The notes under the pieces are model-generated. The model did no database searches. It worked only from the letters and a program-made list of their open reading frames with translations, and had not been told where the DNA came from. The translations under genes and the position numbers were made by a program. Shown one piece after another: positions 7,736-13,597 of a stretch of 22,522 bases of DNA (position 1 is its first letter; the number at the start of each line of letters is the position of its first letter). The stretch comes from Chloroflexota bacterium (lineage in GTDB: Bacteria; Chloroflexota; UBA6077), in contig JAJZRD010000034.1 of the NCBI GenBank assembly GCA_021845945.1, positions 1-22,522 on the forward strand, given 5' to 3'.

Positions 7736-7797
7736 TCGAGGTATTACCCTTCAATCAGCGGCTTCTCGTGCTTCAGCAACTACTTCCGGTGAGCGCC

Positions 7798-7827
7798 GAC
7801 CTGCCTGCCGAATACGCCAGGCAGGTC
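7798..7827 (-). promoter_or_regulatory. 10-bp inverted repeat at the moa operon start site
   Basis: GACCTGCCTG (7798-7807) and CAGGCAGGTC (7818-7827) are perfect inverted repeats around a 10-nt centre. They begin 1 nt after the minus-strand -10 box at 7829-7834, so they cover the predicted start site near 7822. This placement fits a repressor operator or a 5'-end hairpin protecting the mRNA. No T-run follows on either strand, which argues against an intrinsic terminator for the upstream MBL gene. Confidence 0.5.
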
Positions 7828-7828
7828 C

Positions 7829-7857
7829 ATTGTACCCAGTTGGCTTCCCTTTGAAAA
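7829..7857 (-). promoter_or_regulatory. Promoter of the moaDE-Nudix-moaA operon
   Basis: Read on the minus strand: TTTTCA (7857-7852), a 17-nt spacer and TACAAT (7834-7829). The start site would be near 7822, with a leader of about 87 nt to TTG 7735. The 36 bp from 7860 to 7825 align without gaps to the promoter at 9006-8971 with 27 identities. The leader is too short for, and does not resemble, a molybdenum-cofactor riboswitch. Confidence 0.55.
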
Positions 7858-7948
7858 GGCTACACTTTGCAAAAGGGGGATTGATGCGGGGAATGGAGCG
7901 GATCTGGACAGGCTGAGCGCAAACGACGCGCCTTCCCACGAGCACAAT

Positions 7949-8911
7949 CTACGCGGGGTAGCTGCCCTCCAGGGCGGCGTCGATGTGGGCCACCAGGGCG
8001 GGGCCGGCGTGGAGCGGCATCCCGGTCTGGCGCACCAACAGCTGCGGGATGGAATAGATCAGCTCCGACAGGGCGGCGAAGGCCAGGTCTCGTTTGCTGG
8101 CTCCGGGCTTGTGGCGGATCGCCTCGGTGACGGCCCGGTGGATGCTGTCCGCCACCCGGACGGACTCCTGCAGGAACATGGCGACCCCATTGCCGGTGCG
8201 GGTAGGGGAGTTGACCAGGGTTCCGCCGATGTAGGCGTGTCCGGCGCAGAGGGTGCGGATGTCCAGCTTGGCCAGGGCCATCAGCGACCGCCGGTAATCC
8301 CGGGCGTTGAAGTAGTAGGGATAGCTGCCTGGCCGGGCTCCCTGCCCCTGGATGGCGTCTCCGGAGATCAGCACCCCCTCGGGTTCCCAGTAATAGCATA
8401 CGTGGCCGGGGGTGTGGCCGGGGCTGTGGACGACCCGCAGCTGCACTCCGGCCCCCAGATCCACTATCTCCCCATCCGTCAGCACCACGTCGGCGCCGGC
8501 CGCCGGACCCGAGTTCCTGATGACGTAGTCCGCTCGCTCCTGGATGGTCTCGGCGGGGAACTCCAGCACCCGCAGCGGGGCTATGTGGAACTCCACCTGG
8601 GTCTCGGTGGACTGGGCCATCATCAGGTCCGAGGCATGGACGTGGATGGGGGCGCCGGAGGCGCGCTTGGTCTCCAGGTTGCCGCCCGAGTGGTCCAGGT
8701 GGGCGTGGGTGTTGAGGATCAGGTCGACGTCGGAGAGGCCCATGCCGAACTCCGCCAGGGCCGGCTCGAGAACCTCGCGGGGGGAGTCGACGGCACCGGT
8801 GTCCACCAGTGCGACCCGGTCCCCCTTCACCAGATAGAGGAATACCGTTCCCGTCTTGTCGAAGGGGGTGGCGATCCTGTAGAGGGCAGAGTTGATCCGC
8901 TCGATTCTCAC
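7949..8911 (-). CDS. Metallo-beta-lactamase-fold hydrolase
   Basis: This is a soluble glyoxalase II-type metallohydrolase of 320 aa. From the chosen GTG 8911 start, the metal-ligand set is complete: H69, H71, D73 and H74 (THAHLDH), H166 (SPGHTPGH), D185 (SGDAI) and H225 (AGHAY). It should therefore bind two metals. The C-terminal about 80 residues (from MFLQESVRVADSI) are helical and resemble the winged-helix/beta-lactamase-associated C-terminus of thioesterase-like members (COG0491). Substrate is unknown. The open frame continues upstream to 9049, but a promoter (9003-8975) lies inside that extension, and GGAGG lies 8 nt before GTG 8911, so 8911 is the better start. It is transcribed alone, upstream of the moa operon in the same direction. 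Confidence 0.9.
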   Translation of the reverse strand: MRIERINSALYRIATPFDKTGTVFLYLVKGDRVALVDTGAVDSPREVLEPALAEFGMGLSDVDLILNTHAHLDHSGGNLETKRASGAPIHVHASDLMMAQSTETQVEFHIAPLRVLEFPAETIQERADYVIRNSGPAAGADVVLTDGEIVDLGAGVQLRVVHSPGHTPGHVCYYWEPEGVLISGDAIQGQGARPGSYPYYFNARDYRRSLMALAKLDIRTLCAGHAYIGGTLVNSPTRTGNGVAMFLQESVRVADSIHRAVTEAIRHKPGASKRDLAFAALSELIYSIPQLLVRQTGMPLHAGPALVAHIDAALEGSYPA

Positions 8912-8974
8912 AGCCGTGGCCTCCGTTCCCGGTCCGTCGTCCTCGATCTCCAGCCGGAAGCAGTCTCGGAGTCC

Positions 8975-9003
8975 ATTGTACAAAGTTGCAATCCCCCTGT
9001 GAA
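8975..9003 (-). promoter_or_regulatory. Promoter of the MBL-fold hydrolase gene
   Basis: On the minus strand: TTCACA (9003-8998), a 17-nt spacer and TACAAT (8980-8975). The start site is near 8968, about 57 nt before GTG 8911. It is similar in sequence and geometry to the moa operon promoter at 7857-7829. The gene-free stretch 8912-9276 (365 bp) holds this promoter and the 11-bp repeat array. I see no gene in it. Confidence 0.6.
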
Positions 9004-9116
9004 GGCAAAACGCCGGTTTTCGCTTCGTATTGGTCTGATATGCCCACATTTGTGCAGGTTGCCGTTATGCGGAGCCCTCCGTCGGGGATCCAGTCGCCAC
9101 GGGGACGAGGGGAATC

Positions 9117-9241
9117 CGGACAGGACTCGGACGGAATCCGGACGGCGGTTGGGGGAGGGGGATCGGACGGCATGCGGACGGAATCCGGACACCAGGGCCG
9201 CCGCGATGGGGACAGAATCCGGACAGGATCCGGACGGAGGC
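9117..9241. repeat. Degenerate 11-bp repeat array (CGGACGGAATC)
   Basis: The word CGGAC starts at 9117, 9128, 9139, 9164, 9175, 9186, 9220 and 9231. That is three clusters of 3, 3 and 2 units with exactly 11-bp spacing inside each. The consensus is CGGACGGAATC. AATCCGGAC occurs in full at 9113, 9135, 9182 and 9216, so many units contain the palindrome TCCGGA. The array lies between the end of the 9277-10728 gene and the promoter of the MBL gene, 108-230 bp upstream of its -35. The 11-bp spacing puts units on about the same face of the helix. No open frame with coding character crosses it. It could be a protein-binding array, a minisatellite or remains of either. Confidence 0.75.
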
Positions 9242-9276
9242 GATAGAGCGGCCCGCCAGGGCTGGCAGATCCGCCC

Positions 9277-10728
9277 CTACTTCGGCGGCTCGAAGTCCCG
9301 CAGGATGTAGCATCGGCTCTTGGTGCTGCCCAGGCTGATCAGGTGGCCCGTCTCCACCAGCTGCGTCAGGTCGCGGCGGGCGGTGCGCACATCGATGCCG
9401 GGGTTCAGCTCCGCGTACTGCTGGGCCGTGATCTCCCCGGTCATCTTCATGTACTCCAGCGCCTTCTTCTGCCGCTCGTTGAGGCGGGTAGGCGGCTGCA
9501 GCGGGGCCTGGGGTTGGGGCGGGACACCCCGCTGCCTGGGCTGCTCGGGAGCCGCTGCCCGTCCGGAGGCGCCGTTCCGCAGGGTGACCACCACGGAGTA
9601 ACCCTGCTCACGGAACTGGGGCTCTTCCAGGCCGTAGGAGGACATCTCGTCGATCATCCGGTCGACCCCCTCGCCCAACTCCCGCACGAAGCCGAACTCG
9701 GTCAGCACACGGGCGATGCGTGGGTTGCGGGAGTAGTGGGACTGGCGGAGGTTCGCCAGCCTCACCAGGCCGGGGAGCCGGCCGGGGCTCTCCACCTCCA
9801 TCCGGTCGTCGAAGAGCCGCACCTCGATCTGGCTGCCGGAGATGGAGTAGGCACGATGGCAGACGGCGTTCACGATCGCCTCCTGCCAGGCGAAGGGGGG
9901 ATACTCGGGCACCGTCTCGAACAGCCCCTTGGGACCGAGGCGGGTGAAGTCCCGCAGCTGCGCCGAGATGCTCCGCTGGGCCTCCACGATCAGGGTGGGC
10001 AGCGGCAGCTCCAGGATGACGTCCTTCACCAGGTTCATCCGGGGACCGGTCTCGGTGGAGGTGCCCTCGTAGCGCAGGATCCGCAGGCCCGGCCTCGGGA
10101 GGAAGGTGGAGGGGTCCTCGGCGAAGAGCAGGATTCCGGCGCAGTTCACCCTGAGCTCTCCATCCTGCCGCCTCGCCAGCCCTCGAGCCAGCAGCAGCTC
10201 TGCCGGCTCCAGGCTGGTCTCCAACCGACCGGCGTACTCCCTCAGCAGACCCGGCTCCAGATCCTCCAGGGTCGCCTGCCCTACCTCCGTCAGCTCGTAG
10301 GAAGCCTCGCCCCGGTCGTAGACCAGCTGTAGCCGCTCCTCGAAGTCCAGCTTCCGGGTGCGGTCGCCCTCCCGCAGGTACACCTCGTCCTTGCTGTTGG
10401 AGTGGATCTTCTCGCCGGGCTGGATCTCCACCGCCAGGACCCTGTCCTCCAGCCCTCGGCGGTTGGTGCAGGGGAGCCAGAAGGGCTGCACCCGCACCGG
10501 CGGCCGGCAGAAGGCCAGGGCCGCGGGGAGAAGGGAATCCACCTTGCCCTCGTACTGGAGGAAGCCCTCCACTGCCCCCTCCTCCACCCCCAGCAGCAGG
10601 GTGCCCCCGTCGGCGTTGGCGAAGCCAATCAGCAGGTTGGCCAGGTCGCGAGGACTGAGACGGGCGCTCTTGCGGGCCAGCAGCTGGCCCTCTGGTAGCT
10701 TCAGCAGCTCCTGGAGATCTCTGCGCAT
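9277..10728 (-). CDS. Schlafen AlbA_2 / GHKL-ATPase / winged-helix protein
   Basis: This predicted regulator belongs to the COG2865 type, often annotated as an ATP-binding or RNA-binding-domain protein. In the 483-aa product, residues about 12-130 form the Schlafen AlbA_2 domain (EGQLLARKSARLSPRDLANLL ... NADGGTLLLGVEE ... KDEVYLREGDRTRKLD). Residues about 280-370 are a GHKL-type ATPase-like module (WQEAIVNAVCHRAY, DDRMEVESPGRLPG, GEGVDRMIDEM). A Pro/Gln-rich linker (388-414) leads to a C-terminal DeoR-like winged helix (NERQKKALEYMKMTGEIT ... DVRTARRDLTQLVETGHLI). Its cellular role is unknown; homologues appear in both housekeeping and phage-defence neighbourhoods. The frame stays open to 10845, but ATG 10728 with AAGGA close upstream and a promoter at 10814-10786 sets the start. 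It appears monocistronic. Confidence 0.87.
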   Translation of the reverse strand: MRRDLQELLKLPEGQLLARKSARLSPRDLANLLIGFANADGGTLLLGVEEGAVEGFLQYEGKVDSLLPAALAFCRPPVRVQPFWLPCTNRRGLEDRVLAVEIQPGEKIHSNSKDEVYLREGDRTRKLDFEERLQLVYDRGEASYELTEVGQATLEDLEPGLLREYAGRLETSLEPAELLLARGLARRQDGELRVNCAGILLFAEDPSTFLPRPGLRILRYEGTSTETGPRMNLVKDVILELPLPTLIVEAQRSISAQLRDFTRLGPKGLFETVPEYPPFAWQEAIVNAVCHRAYSISGSQIEVRLFDDRMEVESPGRLPGLVRLANLRQSHYSRNPRIARVLTEFGFVRELGEGVDRMIDEMSSYGLEEPQFREQGYSVVVTLRNGASGRAAAPEQPRQRGVPPQPQAPLQPPTRLNERQKKALEYMKMTGEITAQQYAELNPGIDVRTARRDLTQLVETGHLISLGSTKSRCYILRDFEPPK

Positions 10729-10785
10729 CGTCCTTCTCGGTTGGAGGGGATGGGGGTTAGTGAGCCCGGCGCGGGTAGCCCACGG

Positions 10786-10814
10786 ATTGTAGCACCCACC
10801 GTGCAAGTTGAGTA
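10786..10814 (-). promoter_or_regulatory. Extended -10 promoter of the AlbA_2 gene
   Basis: On the minus strand: TACTCA (10814-10809), a 17-nt spacer, then TGC and TACAAT (10791-10786). The start site is near 10779, leaving a leader of about 50 nt to ATG 10728. The -35 is weak, but the extended -10 matches those at 1029 and 5055. Confidence 0.5.
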
Positions 10815-10880
10815 GGGCGGGGTCTCGTGCCGGCCCCGACCGCACAACCGCCGGCCCTATCGTAGGGACTGGCGGCGAGG

Positions 10881-10886
10881 TATACT
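10881..10886 (+). promoter_or_regulatory. Possible -10 element for the pfk gene
   Basis: TATACT at 10881-10886 is a near-consensus -10 in GC-rich DNA, but no convincing -35 lies 16-18 nt upstream. If used, the leader to GTG 11008 is about 115 nt. I see no hairpin of note in it. Confidence 0.3.
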
Positions 10887-11007
10887 AGTGCCCAGGCAGT
10901 TGAGAAGGTGATCCGGCGAGCCAGACCTCGCTCTTCGAGACATCCTTCTTTCGATCTTGCTCTCCAGCTTCTTTGAGGGCGAAGATGCCCTGGTGGGAGG
11001 TTTGCTT

Positions 11008-12042
11008 GTGAGAATCGGACTTCTAACCGGCGGGGGTGACGCACCCGGACTGAACGCGGCGATCCGAGCTGTGGTGAGGCGCGCCCTCAGCCTCGACTTC
11101 GACGTCCTTGGCGTCCGGAACGGGTGGGCGGGACTGCTGGGCGGCGGCAACTTTCAAAGACTGGACTGGCGGTCGGTGTCCGGCATCCTGCATCAGGGTG
11201 GCACCATCCTGGGGACCTCCCGCACCAACCCGGTGAAGCGACCGGAGGAGCTGGAGCAGGTTCAGGCCAACGTGAAGGCCTTCGGCATAGACGGCCTGGT
11301 GGTGATCGGCGGGCGGGATAGCCTCTGGGTGGGTGCCGAGCTGCACGATCGGTGGGGAAAGGTCGTTGGGGTGCCCAAGACCCTGGACAACACCCTGGTG
11401 GGCACCGACCAGTGCATAGGCCACAGCTCGGCCGTCGCCCTGGTGGCGGAGGCGCTGGATCGGCTGCACACCACGGCCAGCGCCCATCACCGGGTGATGG
11501 TGGTGGAGGTTATGGGCGGCGACGCCGGTTGGGTGGCCATCGACGGCGGTCTGGCCGGGGGCGCGGATCTCATCGTGGTCCCGGAGGTCCCCACCGACCT
11601 GGAGTCCATCTGCAATCACGTCCTCGCCCGGCGCGCCCAGGGCAGGGAGTTCAGCATCATCGTGGTGGCGGAATCGGCCAGTATCAGCGATTTCTCCGAC
11701 GAGGCGATCGACCTGGGCAAACCCGACCCCTTCGGCCGGTACAAGCTGGATCGCCGGAACATGGGCGAGCGGCTGGCGGCGGAGATCGAGCACCGGACCG
11801 GCCTGGAGACCCGCTTCATCGTCCTGGGCTATTTGCAGAGGGGTGGCTCGCCGACGGCGGAGGACCGGCTGCTGGCGACCCGGCTGGGGGTGGCCGCGGT
11901 AGACTACGTGGCCGAGGGCCGCTTCGGCTACGTGCCCTGCCTCAACTGTGGCTCTGTGGTGCCGGTGCCCATACGGGAGGTGGTGTCCCAGACTCGGCCC
12001 GCCGACATGGAGCTGTACGAGCTGGCGAGACTGTTCTTCTAG
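11008..12042 (+). CDS. 6-phosphofructokinase family protein with atypical active site
   Basis: PFK phosphorylates fructose 6-phosphate using ATP or pyrophosphate. The 344-aa product has TGGGDAPGLNAAIR (7-20), SR72 and R162, AE222 and GYLQRGGSPTAEDR (274-287), so the fold and sugar-phosphate site look real. By chance the first 170 residues number like E. coli PfkA. D104 (for Gly) and K124 (for Gly) are the pyrophosphate/mixed-type signature. However, the Mg2+ position 103 is Arg (GGRDS, where Asp or Glu is normal), D129 is Thr (KTLDNT), and the substrate motif MGR is MGG at 169-171. Catalytic D127 is kept. Activity is therefore uncertain. It may be a paralogue with altered function. An in-frame upstream start at 10957 exists, but GGGAGG 7 nt before GTG 11008 fits better. 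A single-gene unit. Confidence 0.88.
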   Translation: MRIGLLTGGGDAPGLNAAIRAVVRRALSLDFDVLGVRNGWAGLLGGGNFQRLDWRSVSGILHQGGTILGTSRTNPVKRPEELEQVQANVKAFGIDGLVVIGGRDSLWVGAELHDRWGKVVGVPKTLDNTLVGTDQCIGHSSAVALVAEALDRLHTTASAHHRVMVVEVMGGDAGWVAIDGGLAGGADLIVVPEVPTDLESICNHVLARRAQGREFSIIVVAESASISDFSDEAIDLGKPDPFGRYKLDRRNMGERLAAEIEHRTGLETRFIVLGYLQRGGSPTAEDRLLATRLGVAAVDYVAEGRFGYVPCLNCGSVVPVPIREVVSQTRPADMELYELARLFF

Positions 12043-12067
12043 CGGCCCATGCCGCAGGAATCGTGGA

Positions 12068-12091
12068 GGGACGGGTCTAAGGACCCGTCCC
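12068..12091. terminator. Inverted repeat between convergent genes
   Basis: GGGACGGGTC (12068-12077), loop TAAG, GACCCGTCCC (12082-12091) form a perfect 10-bp stem 26 bp after the pfk stop and 28 bp beyond the stop of the opposing DUF3795 gene. No T-run follows on either side. Its position suggests a shared terminator or an interspersed palindrome. Confidence 0.45.
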
Positions 12092-12118
12092 CACCTGTGT
12101 CTGCCGCTCTCGTTCCGC

Positions 12119-12427
12119 TCAACATCTCCTGGCCACGAAGGCCTCGAGACCGCCGTCGCGGATCTCTCGGAGGTTCTCCATCCGCCGGGACCGGAAGATC
12201 GTCGCGAAGAGCCTGCTGACGAAGTTGTTCAACTTCTCGCAGGATTCCATCTCCTGGCACTCGGCGCAGGTGGTGAAGCCCCGCTCCAGGGTGCAGAGGC
12301 GCACCCGGCACCCGGCGAAGCCGCCCCCTGCCCTGCAGCCCTCGCATCTCCCCTCCCTTGAGGCCCCACAGGCAGCGCAGTAGAGTCCACAGTAGGCCAC
12401 GTCCAGCGTCGGGCCGCTGCTTCCCAT
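12119..12427 (-). CDS. DUF3795 cysteine-rich protein
   Basis: This 102-aa product matches the DUF3795 pattern. It opens with YCGLYCAACGAS near residues 12-23, then CEGCRAGGGFAGCRVRLC, then GFTTCAECQEMESCEKLNNF. That gives twelve cysteines in the first 65 residues, which very likely bind zinc or another metal, plus one at the C-terminus. The helical C-terminal end (SRLFATIFRSRRMENLREIRDGGLEAFVA) is also family-like. Function of the family is not established. Start ATG 12427 has a strong GGAGGAGGGGAGA upstream. It has its own promoter at 12593-12565 and converges on pfk across a palindrome. No signal peptide, so cytosolic. Confidence 0.85.
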   Translation of the reverse strand: MGSSGPTLDVAYCGLYCAACGASREGRCEGCRAGGGFAGCRVRLCTLERGFTTCAECQEMESCEKLNNFVSRLFATIFRSRRMENLREIRDGGLEAFVARRC

Positions 12428-12564
12428 CGCCGTCTCCCCTCCTCCTGGCCAGGGTCAGGATCTACGTGCGGCCGGGGCACACCCGGCCGTGCCGGGACTA
12501 TCCGCCACAACTCGGCGGTCGCAGCCTCGCCATTCATGAGAACCATACTGGGGAGCACGACACC

Positions 12565-12593
12565 AGTGTAGCGATAGTTGGGTCGCTTGCCAA
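12565..12593 (-). promoter_or_regulatory. Promoter of the DUF3795 gene
   Basis: On the minus strand: TTGGCA (12593-12588), a 17-nt spacer and TACACT (12570-12565). The start site is near 12558, with a leader of about 130 nt. Confidence 0.5.
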
Positions 12594-12611
12594 TCCTCGA
12601 TCGGTGGCCGG

Positions 12612-12649
12612 AATCGAAAGGGGGCGGCTGAGGCCGTCCCCTTTCGATT
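12612..12649 (-). terminator. Terminator of the 12668 zinc-ribbon gene
   Basis: AATCGAAAGGGGGCGG (12612-12627) pairs with CCGTCCCCTTTCGATT (12634-12649) over 16 positions with one G-T, around CTGAGG. It lies 18 bp beyond the stop of the minus-strand gene. Read in that direction, a G/C-rich core stem is followed by TTTCGATT, as expected for an intrinsic terminator. Confidence 0.65.
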
Positions 12650-12667
12650 GTCGTGTCTTGTGAGAGG

Positions 12668-13027
12668 CTACCAGCGGCCTCGGCCGCCCCCGCTGCTCGG
12701 TCGCCGGTCGTACCCGCCCCCCCTACTGGGACGCTGGGAGGAATAGCAGTCGGAGCAGTAGACAGGCTTGTCGAGGCGGGGCTGGAAGGGGACCTGGGTC
12801 TCCTTCCCGCACTGGGCGCACACCGCGGGGTACATCTCGCGATCCCGATGGCCGCCGAAGGAGCCGCCATCGCCGCGGGTGGCCTTGCGGGTCGCGCGGC
12901 ACTCGGGACAGCGGCCGGGGTCGTTGGTGAAACCCTTCTGAGCGAAGAATTGCTGCTCGCTTACAGTGAAGAGGAACTCGCGGCCACAATCGCGGCAGGT
13001 GAGGGTCTTGTCTTGCATGGCGGTCAC
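12668..13027 (-). CDS. Zinc-ribbon protein (zf-trcl type) with Gly/Arg tail
   Basis: This cytosolic protein of about 119 aa has two zinc-binding modules. The first begins DKTLTCRDCGREF and ends GRCPECRATRKA (a CXXC...CXXC zf-trcl domain). The second is AVCAQCGKETQVPF...PVYCSDCYSSQ. The last 25 residues are Arg/Gly/Ser-rich (RGGGYDRRPSSGGGRGRW), a composition often linked to nucleic-acid binding. Proteins of this plan are common in Chloroflexota and related groups, and their function is unknown. Three in-frame starts are close together. GTG 13027 is chosen because AGGAG lies 5 nt upstream. The ATG nine bases later has AGGAG 14 nt away. A palindrome-bearing promoter lies at 13181-13153 and a terminator hairpin at 12649-12612, so it is a single-gene unit with tight control. 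Confidence 0.85.
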   Translation of the reverse strand: MTAMQDKTLTCRDCGREFLFTVSEQQFFAQKGFTNDPGRCPECRATRKATRGDGGSFGGHRDREMYPAVCAQCGKETQVPFQPRLDKPVYCSDCYSSQRPSRGGGYDRRPSSGGGRGRW

Positions 13028-13152
13028 GCTGACTCCTAACACTGAATTACTTGGAACGATCCGTCAGCGCATTGACGATCAGGGGCGTGGGCCCGAATAA
13101 CCCATCACCAGCCCGGCCGCTTTGACGATCTGCGGAAACGACCAGCTCTATG

Positions 13153-13181
13153 ACTATACTCTAGTTAGCTAGAGCATGCAA
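13153..13181 (-). promoter_or_regulatory. Promoter with operator-like palindrome in its spacer
   Basis: On the minus strand: TTGCAT (13181-13176), a 17-nt spacer and TATAGT (13158-13153). The spacer contains CTCTAG-TTAG-CTAGAG (13159-13174), a perfect 6-bp inverted repeat that fills 16 of its 17 bases. Inverted repeats between -35 and -10 are classic operator positions. The start site is near 13146, with a leader of about 118 nt to the zinc-ribbon gene. Confidence 0.65.
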
Positions 13182-13268
13182 TAGCGAAACTGAAGTTGGT
13201 GTGGTGCTGTTCGTGGGAGACAGTCGGCGGGCTGCACGGCTCGCTACCCTCGGCCCCTCTCTCGTGCC

Positions 13269-13526
13269 TCATCGGTTCTGCCAGGCGGGCATCTTGGCCA
13301 TGCAATCCCTGGCGGCCAACTCCGCCTGCTGCGGCGCCATCCCCTGCGTCTTCTGGAAGAAGGCGCTCATCCCAATCAGTGCCTCCTCGTAGGATCGCAT
13401 CGAGCCGCCCTCGCGACTGCAGTGGACGCAGTAGTCTTTGCTGGTGTCTCCCTTCCAGAAGTCCTCAGTGCCCCTCAGGGGCATCCCACACGAGATGCAG
13501 AAACGCTCCTTCCCAGTGTCAGCCAT
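13269..13526 (-). CDS. Small zinc-ribbon protein (PF12674-like)
   Basis: This 85-aa cytosolic protein starts MADTGKERFCISCGMPL. The zinc site is the pair CISC and CVHC (in GDTSKDYCVHCSREG). A conserved helical segment follows (MRSYEEALIGMSAFFQKTQGM ... QAELAARDCMAKMPAW). The CGMPL ... YCxxC plan and the closing MPAW match the family usually called putative zinc ribbon domain, with no proven function. The frame is open to 13583, but AAGGAG about 9 nt before ATG 13526 sets the start. It is followed after 94 bp by the promoter of the next small zinc protein. I find no clear promoter of its own; it could be read from the ABC operon end (72 bp gap). Confidence 0.8.
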   Translation of the reverse strand: MADTGKERFCISCGMPLRGTEDFWKGDTSKDYCVHCSREGGSMRSYEEALIGMSAFFQKTQGMAPQQAELAARDCMAKMPAWQNR

Positions 13527-13597
13527 TTTCCCATTCTCCTTCCTGTACGACTTGGTGTCAGGGTTGCCCAGTTGGACGAGCAATAGTATTAATGAAG

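Noticed and set aside
7736..7822. Molybdenum-cofactor riboswitch in the moa leader
   Set aside because: The leader is only about 87 nt and, apart from the start-site inverted repeat, does not show the multi-stem layout expected of the Moco RNA.
9111..9241. CRISPR array
   Set aside because: Units are 11 bp, degenerate and without spacers of regular length; no cas gene is in the window.
7985..9310. Plus-strand 441-codon open frame spanning the MBL gene, its promoter and the 11-bp array
   Set aside because: It crosses a regulatory region and a repeat array, is antisense to an MBL enzyme with complete metal ligands, and has shadow-like composition.
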